Under the pieces are notes generated by a model. That model was not told the origin of the DNA. It worked only from the letters and a program-made list of their open reading frames with translations, and did no database searches. Positions 7,933-15,955 of a stretch of 30,416 nt of DNA are shown here, piece by piece. The number at the start of each line of letters is the position of its first letter. Position 1 is the stretch's first letter. This stretch comes from Verrucomicrobiales bacterium (lineage in GTDB: Bacteria; Verrucomicrobiota; Verrucomicrobiia; Verrucomicrobiales; Akkermansiaceae), in NCBI GenBank assembly GCA_002729295.1, contig PBTU01000076.1:1-30416 (forward strand), in the 5' to 3' direction. Both the position numbers and the translations under genes were made by a program.

Positions 7933-9405
7933 ATGAAAGTAATTTTTGTTGGGAGTGAAAAAGCGAGTTCCGGTGTTGGTGTCATTCCGGTTTTCAAAGG
8001 GGGGAAGTTTTACGGCGCTGCTAAGAGATATGCCCGCGACTCCGTGGGACAGGTCAAGGCGGCCATGAAAGCCGGGCACTTCGATGGAGCGCAAGGAACC
8101 TCGGCCTCACTCTACGCCCCAACTGGATCAAAGCTGGCCGGACTGCTGCTAAAGGGAGCGGGAGAGAAGGCCGACTTCGATGCCGAGATGTTCGGAGCGA
8201 CGGCAATGAGGGAGCTGCGGGGGAGCGGAGAGAAAACACTCACGCTGCATCTGGATGGTTTAAAGTTAAAGCCCGAAGATGCAGCGAGAGCAGTCGTAGG
8301 CGCGAGATTGGCCGCGTATCATTTTTTCAAATACCGCACCAAACTTCCCAAGGGAAGCGAAACCACAATCACGACGATTCGAGTCAGCGTGGACGATTCC
8401 GCAAAAGCGCGGGCGGCTTACCAAAAGTTCCATGGCCCTATTTGTGACGGCCAATTGATGGCCCGCGATCTCGTCAACGAACCTGCGAATGCGCTCTATC
8501 CAAAATCGTATGCCGCGCGGATTAAGAAGTTCCAAAAGTTCGGCGTGAAGGTCGAAGTCCTTGGCGAGAAGAAGATGAAAGAGCTCGGGATGGATGCTCT
8601 GGTCGGAGTTGGTCAAGGATCGCGACGGGAATCACAACTCGTCGTGATGCATTGGAACGGCGGAAAGAAATCGGACAAGCCGGTTTGCCTCGTTGGCAAG
8701 GGGGTCACTTTTGATACGGGAGGAATTTCCCTCAAGCCCGGCGCCGGAATGTGGGACATGAAAGCGGACATGGGCGGCTCGGCAGCCGTGGTCGGAGCGA
8801 TGCACGCGATTGCCACCCGCAAGGCCAAAGCAAATGTGATCGGTATTGTGGGATTGGCCGAAAACATGCCTGACGGAAACGCTCAGAATCCGGGAGACAT
8901 CGTCACCTCAATGTCCGGACAAACCATCGAGGTTCAGAACACTGATGCCGAAGGCCGCTTGGTTTTGGCCGATGCCTTATGGTACGCGAAGGAACGATTC
9001 AAGCCGCAAGCCATGGTCGACCTCGCAACACTCACGGGAGCCATTCTCATTGCCCTGGGACATGAACATGCCGGTTTGTTTTCGAACTCAGACAAGGTGG
9101 CCAAGGCCTTCGCCAAAGCCTCCAAGCATTCAACGGAAAAGACCTGGCGTCTCCCCCTGGCTCCGGAATACGACCGCTTGATCAACTCTCCGATTGCGGA
9201 CATGAAAAACATCGGGGGACGGCCAGCCGGATCCATCACGGCAGCACAATTCCTGCAGCGATTCGTCGGCGACACTCCCTGGGTGCACCTGGACATCGCC
9301 GGAACAGCAATGAAGAACGAGCGCAAGGATCCGCGTGAAACCACTTTGGGCACTGGCTTCGGCGTGCGCCTGCTCAATCAATGGGTCGCGGACAACTACG
9401 AGTAG
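7933..9405 (+). CDS. pepA: Leucyl aminopeptidase (M17 family)
   Basis: This 490-residue protein is a cytosolic dizinc/manganese aminopeptidase that removes N-terminal residues from peptides. The C-terminal catalytic domain has all expected metal and catalytic residues at the spacing of the E. coli enzyme: K256, D261, K268, D279, D338, E340 and R342, with the signature NTDAEGRL at 336-343. The N-terminal domain (about 1-170) is poorly conserved, as usual in the family. There is no signal peptide. The gene starts 46 bp after the DUF1501 stop on the same strand but belongs functionally to housekeeping peptide turnover. The remnant of an aspartate racemase follows 10 bp downstream, so pepA may once have been followed by that gene in an operon. 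Confidence 0.95.
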   Translation: MKVIFVGSEKASSGVGVIPVFKGGKFYGAAKRYARDSVGQVKAAMKAGHFDGAQGTSASLYAPTGSKLAGLLLKGAGEKADFDAEMFGATAMRELRGSGEKTLTLHLDGLKLKPEDAARAVVGARLAAYHFFKYRTKLPKGSETTITTIRVSVDDSAKARAAYQKFHGPICDGQLMARDLVNEPANALYPKSYAARIKKFQKFGVKVEVLGEKKMKELGMDALVGVGQGSRRESQLVVMHWNGGKKSDKPVCLVGKGVTFDTGGISLKPGAGMWDMKADMGGSAAVVGAMHAIATRKAKANVIGIVGLAENMPDGNAQNPGDIVTSMSGQTIEVQNTDAEGRLVLADALWYAKERFKPQAMVDLATLTGAILIALGHEHAGLFSNSDKVAKAFAKASKHSTEKTWRLPLAPEYDRLINSPIADMKNIGGRPAGSITAAQFLQRFVGDTPWVHLDIAGTAMKNERKDPRETTLGTGFGVRLLNQWVADNYE

Positions 9406-9415
9406 GTCGTCGTAG

Positions 9416-9602
9416 ATAAAAAAATTAGGTCTCATTGGCGGCACCTCGTGGTATTCCACTGTAGAATTCTCCACCGAAATCAATCGGGCCATCAACGAGC
9501 GACACGGCGATAACGCCAATCGCCAGCTTAAATCAAAAGCAACTTTACGACCTCCTGCGTTCGGGGGACTGGGATTCCATCGCGGGCTTGTTCATCCGGT
9601 GA
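9416..9602 (+). pseudogene. Decayed aspartate/glutamate racemase gene (5' fragment)
   Basis: From 9416 the frame reads IKKLGLIGGTSWYSTVEF..INRAINERHGDNAN, matching the N-terminus of Asp/Glu racemases (MKK.GL.GG.SW.ST..YY..IN). The expected start ATG is ATA, with an in-frame TAG just before it. After 9520 homology jumps frame: 9525-9599 reads SLNQKQLYDLLRSGDWDSIAG, the next conserved block, and then hits TGA at 9600. About six codons (the usual PPL.LY segment) are replaced by 4 nt, which fits a 14-nt deletion. The remaining two thirds of the gene are missing. Three lesions (lost start, frameshift, truncation) make this a pseudogene. The following 9603-9850 shows no further coding similarity. 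Confidence 0.8.
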
Positions 9603-9850
9603 CTCAAGAAGCTTCGTTCTCAAAGCCCCCTATTCCTTCTTCAGGTTCACCCGATTCGATCCTATGACAGTTCCCTGCAAGTGAATAGTTTGAGAAGAGG
9701 ATTCTTCCAATGTCCGGTATTCCTGACGTAATTCCTAAATCGCTATTTTTCATCGAGGTGGAACCATATTGGGGAGAGCCCATACGATCGGAAAATGAGA
9801 AAAAACAGCTTGTCGCAGTGAAGTTGTAGAATGAGGGTATGCGTTGAGCG

Positions 9851-11074
9851 ATGGAAGACTGGGTCGAAAGACAGAAGATTTTTTTACAGACAATCAAAGG
9901 GAATGTTTGGCTATCGCTTCTTGAAAGTATTCCAGGAACTTGCTTCTTTCTGAAGGATCTCGAGGGTCGCTACATGGGGGCGAATCGAGCTTATGCCAAC
10001 TATCTGGGAGTAGAGCATGAAGGTAAGGTTCTGGGGCGGACAGACTTTGATTTTCATCCGGATGACATTTCCCGAATCTATGTAAACGATGACCAAAAGC
10101 TAGTGCGAACCGGGGAACCGGTCATTGATCTTGTCGAACCCTGGAAGACATTCGACGGACGTTTCGGATGGACAGTCACATCGAAACACCCGGTTTATGA
10201 TGAGACGGGTCAGGTGATCGGCGTGATTGGAGTAACGCAACCCAGCGAAAGCGAAACGTCTCTAGAGGAGCCTGTCTTATCGCAAAATAAGGAGGAAAGG
10301 GATTCGGACGAACAATCCCGCTCAGACCTGCAGTGGCGATTCTTGAGCCAAATTAAAAATGGCAAGGAAACGCGGAAACTTTTCGAACGACTTTCGGGTA
10401 CGGCGTTTTACATCAAGAATTGCGACGGTCGATTTATCTCGGGGAACCAAGCACTTCGTCAACGTCTTGGTTTGGGTTCAGAACTTGAACTGATTGGAAG
10501 CCAGGACGTGGATTATTTTTCCAACGAGATCGCAGAAGAATTTGCCGAAGACGAGCGAGGCGTTTTGGAAACAGGGAATCCGGTCTACGGAAAGGTGGGA
10601 CTCTATTACAATGAAGGGCGGACCTTGGACTGGCACCTCACAACTCGGCTTCCCGTATTCGACCGGCAAGGAATAATCATCGGAGTAATGGCAGTGATTC
10701 AGATTTGCGATGGAGAAAGCCCGATTGCTGAGGGGATGAATGAGGGCCTTTTCAAGGCGACCGAATTAATAAAGCAAAATACTGGTCGGAGGGTCAGTTC
10801 CGAGGAAATGGCGACTGTGGCGGGAATGTCGGTGTGGCAACTGCGGCGTCGGTTTAAAGAAACCTTTGAAATGTCTCCGCACGAATATGAGCGAATTTCC
10901 CGACTTGAAAATTCTCGTCAGGCCTTGATCGAGTTTGAGAAGACCATCGCAGAAATCGCTTTGGATTTTGGGTTTTGTGACCAAAGTGCCTTTTCAGTTC
11001 AATTTCGCAAACAGTTCGGGTTCTCCCCAAAAGAGTATCGAAATAAACAAAAAGGAGGCGGAGATTCACATTAA
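9851..11074 (+). CDS. PAS-PAS-AraC family transcriptional regulator
   Basis: This 407-residue protein has two PAS domains (about 22-133 and 178-290) followed by an AraC-type double helix-turn-helix (about 300-400). The PAS units look like internal duplicates: each has F..K(D/N).(D/E)GR(Y/F)..(G/S)N.A at its start and a W..T.(K/R).PV(Y/F)D..G..IGV(I/M) end. The AraC part has MATVAGMSVWQLRRRFKETF and IAEIALDFGFCDQSAFSVQFRKQFGFSPKEY. There is no kinase or receiver domain, so a small molecule or cofactor bound by PAS probably controls DNA binding directly. The PEP-CTERM protein and sulfatase genes follow on the same strand after 150 bp and are the obvious candidate targets. Base composition from here to about 15.4 kb looks more AT-rich at third codon positions than the flanking genes. 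Confidence 0.9.
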   Translation: MEDWVERQKIFLQTIKGNVWLSLLESIPGTCFFLKDLEGRYMGANRAYANYLGVEHEGKVLGRTDFDFHPDDISRIYVNDDQKLVRTGEPVIDLVEPWKTFDGRFGWTVTSKHPVYDETGQVIGVIGVTQPSESETSLEEPVLSQNKEERDSDEQSRSDLQWRFLSQIKNGKETRKLFERLSGTAFYIKNCDGRFISGNQALRQRLGLGSELELIGSQDVDYFSNEIAEEFAEDERGVLETGNPVYGKVGLYYNEGRTLDWHLTTRLPVFDRQGIIIGVMAVIQICDGESPIAEGMNEGLFKATELIKQNTGRRVSSEEMATVAGMSVWQLRRRFKETFEMSPHEYERISRLENSRQALIEFEKTIAEIALDFGFCDQSAFSVQFRKQFGFSPKEYRNKQKGGGDSH

Positions 11075-11080
11075 TTTGCA

Positions 11081-11090
11081 TATAATTGCA
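11081..11090 (+). promoter_or_regulatory. Putative -10 element within a TGCA-N6-TGCA repeat
   Basis: Just after the regulator's stop, TATAAT (11081-11086) is flanked by TGCA on both sides (11077-11080 and 11087-11090). It could serve the PEP-CTERM/sulfatase pair, with a leader of about 130 nt, or be an operator half-site arrangement. No convincing -35 hexamer is present, so confidence is low. Confidence 0.25.
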
Positions 11091-11224
11091 CCAAATCAAA
11101 AAACTTTGCCCGTGGAATACAAGACTTTCGGGTCCAAAGCTGATGGGATGACGGGCTATTGATGAGTTTGACTTCCCATTGAAAATTGGAATTCCGGTCC
11201 ATCACTTTAACCAGACTATTGACC

Positions 11225-12172
11225 ATGAATCTCAATTTGCGACCATCTACTCGGGCCCTTTCGGCTATTTTCGTTCTTCCACAAATTTCGTCCGCTGCAG
11301 TTCTCGCGGGAAGCAACGGGGGAAATCCACTCCTGCAAGCCATCGCCTGGCAGACTTTTGAAAATGCCGGAACCAACAACAATTCGGGAATCAATGACGC
11401 GACACCGGACAGCAACTCGACCTTTGACACAACGCCGAATGGGGCGAATTTGAATGGATTCTATTTGGTTGGCGGCCTGGGCGCCTCTTCCGGTTCCGCC
11501 CTCGGGCGGCAGGGGTTTGGCCGGGCGACCGCAAACAATTTCCTGCAGGGTCCGACGGTGGGCGCCAACCTCGCCATTGTCGATATCCCAGACGCCAATG
11601 TTGACGGCTTGAGTGGCACCCCCGGAACCCAGCAAAACACGCAGGGCATCAACGGAAGCGCGTGGAAATTTCGAACAAACGGCAATCAGGAATTTGGCGA
11701 CTTTTCTATTACCAATGTAAGCGCCTTCACATTCCGGCTCGAACATGTTCATTTCGATGCGAGAGCAGGTGCGGCCAATTCTCCGAACGATCTCGATTTC
11801 ATTTACCTGAGAGGCGGAAGTAACCTCACCCGTGTAGACAACGGGAATGAAATTGCGGACCTCGCCGTGATAGATTCTTACACTTTTGCCAATGTCCCCA
11901 GCGTGATCAATGAATCACTGAGTTTGACAACGCGTTTCGGGACAGCGGTTCGTCTGGCGCCGGGAGACTCGGCGATTTTTCGTTTCCGGTGGACCAGTTC
12001 AAACACGGACTCTGCCCAATCCCAGATCGACAATCTTGGATTTTCGGGAACCTTTCAGGATCAGAATAATAGTTTCGCATCAATTGATCCTGCAGCCGTG
12101 GTGCCTGAACCCAGTGGGATTATTTTACTCTCTCTTGCTTCCGTATTTGGTCTAGTTCGGCGCAAACGCTAG
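11225..12172 (+). CDS. PEP-CTERM surface protein
   Basis: The product has 315 residues from ATG 11225; the open frame begins at a TTG at 11186, but the extra 13 residues precede the signal peptide (MNLNLRPSTRALSAIFVLPQ ... SSAAVLAG). The C-terminus is a classical PEP-CTERM sorting signal: VPEP, a hydrophobic helix, then RRKR at the very end. It should be recognised by an exosortase and left at the outer surface or in extracellular matrix. The middle 250 residues (WQTFENAG..NNNSGI, FSITN, HFDARAG, DSAIFRFRWTS, QIDNLGFSG, FASIDP) form a probable beta-sandwich found again as the N-terminal domain of the adjacent sulfatase. No catalytic motif is visible. It ends 33 bp before the sulfatase, so the two are probably co-transcribed. 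Confidence 0.88.
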   Translation: MNLNLRPSTRALSAIFVLPQISSAAVLAGSNGGNPLLQAIAWQTFENAGTNNNSGINDATPDSNSTFDTTPNGANLNGFYLVGGLGASSGSALGRQGFGRATANNFLQGPTVGANLAIVDIPDANVDGLSGTPGTQQNTQGINGSAWKFRTNGNQEFGDFSITNVSAFTFRLEHVHFDARAGAANSPNDLDFIYLRGGSNLTRVDNGNEIADLAVIDSYTFANVPSVINESLSLTTRFGTAVRLAPGDSAIFRFRWTSSNTDSAQSQIDNLGFSGTFQDQNNSFASIDPAAVVPEPSGIILLSLASVFGLVRRKR

Positions 12173-12205
12173 GGCGAGGCGAAAGAATCCCAATCCCTGA
12201 ATTAC

Positions 12206-15200
12206 ATGTTCCAAATCTCTGCCAGCAAGCGCATCAACACTGCCTTTTTCCCCTACCTCCTGGCTTTCATCTCTACCCAAACTTTGCTCGGACAGCAACA
12301 CGTCATCGGCTGGCAGACTTTTGAAAATGGCACGCCGGGGAATAATAATTCCGGAATTCAGGATAATACTCCCGATACGAATTCCACTTTCGATGCCACG
12401 CCAAGGGGATCGAGTTCTGGAAATCTGTATTTGACTGGAAGTATTGGAGCGAATGCGTCGAGTGAGGGATGGGACGGGTATGGTCAGGCAAGCAATAACG
12501 ACTTTTTGAACGGTGGAACTTTTGGTGATTCCTTGGCCATCACTAGTTCGACTCTGGCGAATGGATCTCCTGGGGTCCGAATCGGTCCATTTGGAAATCC
12601 TCGCCCCAATGGAGAAGCAAACGGGGGCACGAGTTCCTGGAAATTTGCCGAGGCCGGAAGCGTCAATTTGTTAAAGGGTGATTTCTCAATCACGAATCAC
12701 AGTGACTATCATTTCGAACTGGGTGCCATTCATTTTGATGCGCGGGGTCTCGCAAATCCGGCGACCTCACCAAATGCTCTGGAGCTTCGATATTTGGCGA
12801 CGCCCGGTGAGCTAGTCAACGTGACCAGCGGTTCCGAAGTAGCCGATTTGACCCTGCTCTACGCTAATACTTGGACAGCCCGAGGCGTTGAAAATATCTC
12901 GCTGGTTTTGGAACCTGTACTCGGTTCAGTGAGTCGTATTCCCCCGGGTGAAAAAGCCTCGTTTCGCTTTGTCTGGTCGGGAAACACGGGTGGAGGACAC
13001 GCACAGATTGACAACATTGCCTTCTCAGGTGTCTTCAAGGATCAGAACAATGGGTTCATTTCCATCGATCCGACGGAGGACCCGCGTCCGATCCCGGAGG
13101 GGCCGAATATTATTGTGATGATTCCCGATGACCAGCGGTGGGACGCCACCAGCTTCATGCAAAGTTCAATCGGAGCGAGTGGCCGGGTGGCTCGATTTCC
13201 GTGGCTGGCCAATCCAACCCAACAGACACCGAACATGGATCGTCTTTCAAATGAGGGAGTTCATTTCAACAACGCCTTTGTGGTCTATTCAATCTGCTCT
13301 CCGTCACGAGCGACAATGCTGACGGGACAGTATCCCCATCTTCATCGAGTTACTGATAACCACACTCATTTTCCAGCCACCGCTACCACCTACGCGACCC
13401 TCCTGCAGGAGATCGGTTATGCCACGGGATACTTTGGCAAGTGGCATATGGGAACGCAAAAAGAGCGGCCCGGGTTTGATACCGCAGTGTCCTTCGAAGG
13501 ACAGGGAACATATTTCAATACGGAGTTTTTCGATGAATCGGGGAGTTCTCTCTTCACCTCATCAGCAACCGATTGGGTCGATGACGTTTCAACGTTACAT
13601 GCCAGGAATTTCATCACGGCCCAACATGCTGCAGGACGCCCGTCATTGACGATCCTCGGGTTCAAAACGCCTCACCAGCCTTGGGATCCACCTGCAAGGA
13701 GTAGCGGATTATTTTCTTCGGACTCGGCGGAATCCGTTCCGAATCTCAACGTAGCTCCCCCCTTTGCTCCTGAAGCGAACAATGGAGCGAATGTGAGCGA
13801 GCTCCGGAACTACATGCGAACGGTAGTGGGAATCGACCACAATGTGGGTGAAATTCTGACACTCTTGGATGACCTGGAGATCGCGGACAATACGGCGGTA
13901 ATTTTCATCAGCGACAATGGATTTTTCAGAGGAGAGCATCGACTCGGAGACAAGCGTTCGGCGTACGAAGAGAGCTTAAGGGTTCCCCTGATGATCCGCT
14001 ATCCCGACAGGCAGTCAGGACCTCTTTCCGTAGATCCGATTGCCTTAAACGTTGATATCGCGCCTACCATTCTTGAGTTGGCAGGTGTCGCTGTCCCCGA
14101 GGCCATGCAGGGGCGCAGCCTACTTCCCTTGATGACCGGAGCCACGCCCAGTGACTGGCGGGATTCTTTTATTTTTTCATACAATATCGATCCGGAATTC
14201 CCGACAGCAGCGGTTGTTCCCCACCTTGGGTTACGGCGGGCTGACGGGCTCAAGCTGGTAAACTATTCAGATGATACCAGCTGGGACGAACTTTATGACG
14301 CGAGTGATAATGCCGACCCCTATGAGATCAATAATCTCTATTCGTCACCGGCACGAGCAGCCGATTTGGCTTCTATGACGAAAGAGTTGGTAGAGACAGC
14401 GGATCACCTTGGATTCATGAAGGCGTCAGGGTTTTCGATGAGCCCGCAGGGTGGAGCCTGGTGGGTCCAAGCGGCAGACGCGTCCCTTTTTCAGGTTGAG
14501 ACTTCGTCGGATCTTTCGAGTTGGCAGGTGGCGGGAACCTTTGAAGGAGGTGGGACGCCAACTAGACTGAGCCTTCCCACCCCCGAATTTTCCAGTAGCG
14601 AGGTGATCGAAGGAGACGCCGCTGATTATGTTCTCGCCGAAGGTCCTCCTGTGGCGGCAATTTATGGATTCGACACCTTGAGAGTGGGTTCGGTTTCCTC
14701 GTCTGGAGGACGGGATGCCGTTCTGATTTTCGAATTGCCGGTCCTTGCGAATGGACTTGAGATTGCGCTTGCCGAACTGGAAGTTCATGTGGTGCGCACC
14801 TTTGCCCAATGGGATGCTGATTTATGGGTGCTTGGAATCAAGGATAATACCACCCCTATTCTTGAGTACAGTGAATCTCCTACGGGAAGCTCCGCAGTTC
14901 TTAAATTGGAAGATGCGATTTTCGATTATACCACGAGCAACAGTGGGGAGATCGTCCAGTCCAATTCCCTGAGTGGTTTGACTCAATATCTACAATCTTT
15001 TTACGCGAGGGATCCAAGCTACGCGGGTGGAAAGTATCTTTTTCTCCGGCTGAATTCGACTGCTGATATTGGCGTGAATGATCAGCGCTACACCGTTACC
15101 GCAGCCAATCATACGACCGCAAACAATCGCCCCAAATTGAATCTCTTCTATCGGGCTCAAGGGACTAAGCCCAACAAGCAGTTTTTCCGCGTGCGCTACG

Positions 15201-15217
15201 GCACCACCGGACTCTAG
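12206..15217 (+). CDS. Secreted sulfatase fused to a PEP-CTERM-paralogous N-terminal domain
   Basis: This protein of 1003 residues is about twice the usual S1 sulfatase length. After a signal peptide (1 to about 29) come a beta-rich domain (about 33-293) homologous to the preceding PEP-CTERM protein, and a formylglycine sulfatase domain (about 300-730). Visible active-site features are D308-D309 (PDDQRWD), the CxPSR signature SICSPSRATMLTGQY with C364 as the formylglycine precursor, K412-W413-H414, the HQPWDPP block and D570-N571 (SDNG). Metal and sulfate-ester chemistry are therefore intact. The region 750-1003 contains a verrucomicrobial W-containing motif (VETSSDLSSWQVAG) and a DNRLRE-like beta domain (VLIFELP ... 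AELEVHVV ... YLFLRLNSTAD ... NRPKLNLFY). It ends KQFFRVRYGTTGL, with no PEP-CTERM. An anaerobic or aerobic maturase is needed but not encoded here. The substrate is probably a sulfated glycan, not determinable from sequence. Confidence 0.93.
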   Translation: MFQISASKRINTAFFPYLLAFISTQTLLGQQHVIGWQTFENGTPGNNNSGIQDNTPDTNSTFDATPRGSSSGNLYLTGSIGANASSEGWDGYGQASNNDFLNGGTFGDSLAITSSTLANGSPGVRIGPFGNPRPNGEANGGTSSWKFAEAGSVNLLKGDFSITNHSDYHFELGAIHFDARGLANPATSPNALELRYLATPGELVNVTSGSEVADLTLLYANTWTARGVENISLVLEPVLGSVSRIPPGEKASFRFVWSGNTGGGHAQIDNIAFSGVFKDQNNGFISIDPTEDPRPIPEGPNIIVMIPDDQRWDATSFMQSSIGASGRVARFPWLANPTQQTPNMDRLSNEGVHFNNAFVVYSICSPSRATMLTGQYPHLHRVTDNHTHFPATATTYATLLQEIGYATGYFGKWHMGTQKERPGFDTAVSFEGQGTYFNTEFFDESGSSLFTSSATDWVDDVSTLHARNFITAQHAAGRPSLTILGFKTPHQPWDPPARSSGLFSSDSAESVPNLNVAPPFAPEANNGANVSELRNYMRTVVGIDHNVGEILTLLDDLEIADNTAVIFISDNGFFRGEHRLGDKRSAYEESLRVPLMIRYPDRQSGPLSVDPIALNVDIAPTILELAGVAVPEAMQGRSLLPLMTGATPSDWRDSFIFSYNIDPEFPTAAVVPHLGLRRADGLKLVNYSDDTSWDELYDASDNADPYEINNLYSSPARAADLASMTKELVETADHLGFMKASGFSMSPQGGAWWVQAADASLFQVETSSDLSSWQVAGTFEGGGTPTRLSLPTPEFSSSEVIEGDAADYVLAEGPPVAAIYGFDTLRVGSVSSSGGRDAVLIFELPVLANGLEIALAELEVHVVRTFAQWDADLWVLGIKDNTTPILEYSESPTGSSAVLKLEDAIFDYTTSNSGEIVQSNSLSGLTQYLQSFYARDPSYAGGKYLFLRLNSTADIGVNDQRYTVTAANHTTANNRPKLNLFYRAQGTKPNKQFFRVRYGTTGL

Positions 15218-15396
15218 TGTCGAGGACGGTGCCGAACCTGCCAACTCGTCTCCCTCGGACGCACTCAGACTTATCTTCTGAAAAGTTCTCCGTCATCAAT
15301 TCCCTTCAATGGCATCATGAGCAGATCGTCAAATTCATTTTGAATTCGCCCTGATTTGATAGAGGTGGCTCCTTTTGATGAGTAGAAGATTCCTCG

Positions 15397-15726
15397 ATGA
15401 AATTTCTACTCTTATTTTTGCTGATTGGTTCAGCCCGATGCGATGACTGGGGCCAAGCCTCGGGTCCAAATAGTAATTTTATCGTCGAGGGAAATGCCCC
15501 TGCGACTTTCAACGTTTCTCGTAACGAAGGAGTGAAGTGGTGCACTCCATTACCGAATACCGGGCAAGGAAGTGTCGTAATTTCAAACGGGCGAGTCTTT
15601 GTTGCCTCGCATGCCCCCACGGACGGCGATGCCGAAACAGGTTCGCTGATCATCGGACAATGTTTCGACGCCGCGACCGGAAAAGAACTTTGGCGGAACC
15701 CATCCGGGGCAGTTTGGTCATCTTGA
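15397..15726 (+). pseudogene. Truncated PQQ-like beta-propeller (quinoprotein) gene
   Basis: The ORF begins with a signal peptide (MKFLLLFLLIGSARCDDWG) and continues with features of secreted PQQ-like beta-propeller proteins: QASGPNSNF, VKWCTPLPNTGQGSVVISNGRVFVASH and CFDAATGKELWR. Family members normally exceed 400 residues; here the frame stops after 109 residues, immediately after the junction with a 32-bp patch identical (one mismatch) to part of the neighbouring SGNH gene. The following 15727-15955 is open in other frames for short distances but I recognise no family there. This looks like the 5' stump of a gene destroyed by rearrangement. A short functional exported protein is less likely. 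Confidence 0.65.
15691..15722 (+). repeat. Inverted-repeat arm 1 (copy of SGNH active-site codons)
   Basis: Bases 15691-15722 match the reverse complement of 16483-16514 at 31 of 32 positions, including 28 consecutive identical bases (15691-15718). In the SGNH gene these bases encode the block containing the catalytic His (GGTHPGQFG). Here the same bases interrupt the quinoprotein-like frame. The homology ends abruptly on both sides. Confidence 0.9.
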
Positions 15727-15955
15727 GTCGGGCGCGCCAGCCTATCACCTCGGCCAATTGGCCGACTCCGGCGTTAAAAAACACCACTGCGAAATATTGG
15801 CAAAAAGAGAATAAAGACGAGCCGCTCTTGTCTTCACCTAATGACCTCGGACCGGCAAGAAACGTGTCGAACCTTGCCTCAATTTCCGAAGGGCCGCCCT
15901 CAAACCGCAATTCGAAATTATTCTAGAAAACCCTTTAGACCGCGTGCCGGTCGAA

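Noticed and set aside
9604..9897. 97-codon reverse ORF upstream of the AraC-type gene
   Set aside because: It overlaps the regulator's 5' end antisense and its Ser/Phe-rich translation matches nothing I recognise.
15727..15955. Short open frames after the quinoprotein stump (for example the one ending at 15926)
   Set aside because: They lack a start and a recognisable domain. I considered a degraded sulfatase C-terminus but the resemblance is too weak to state as a feature.
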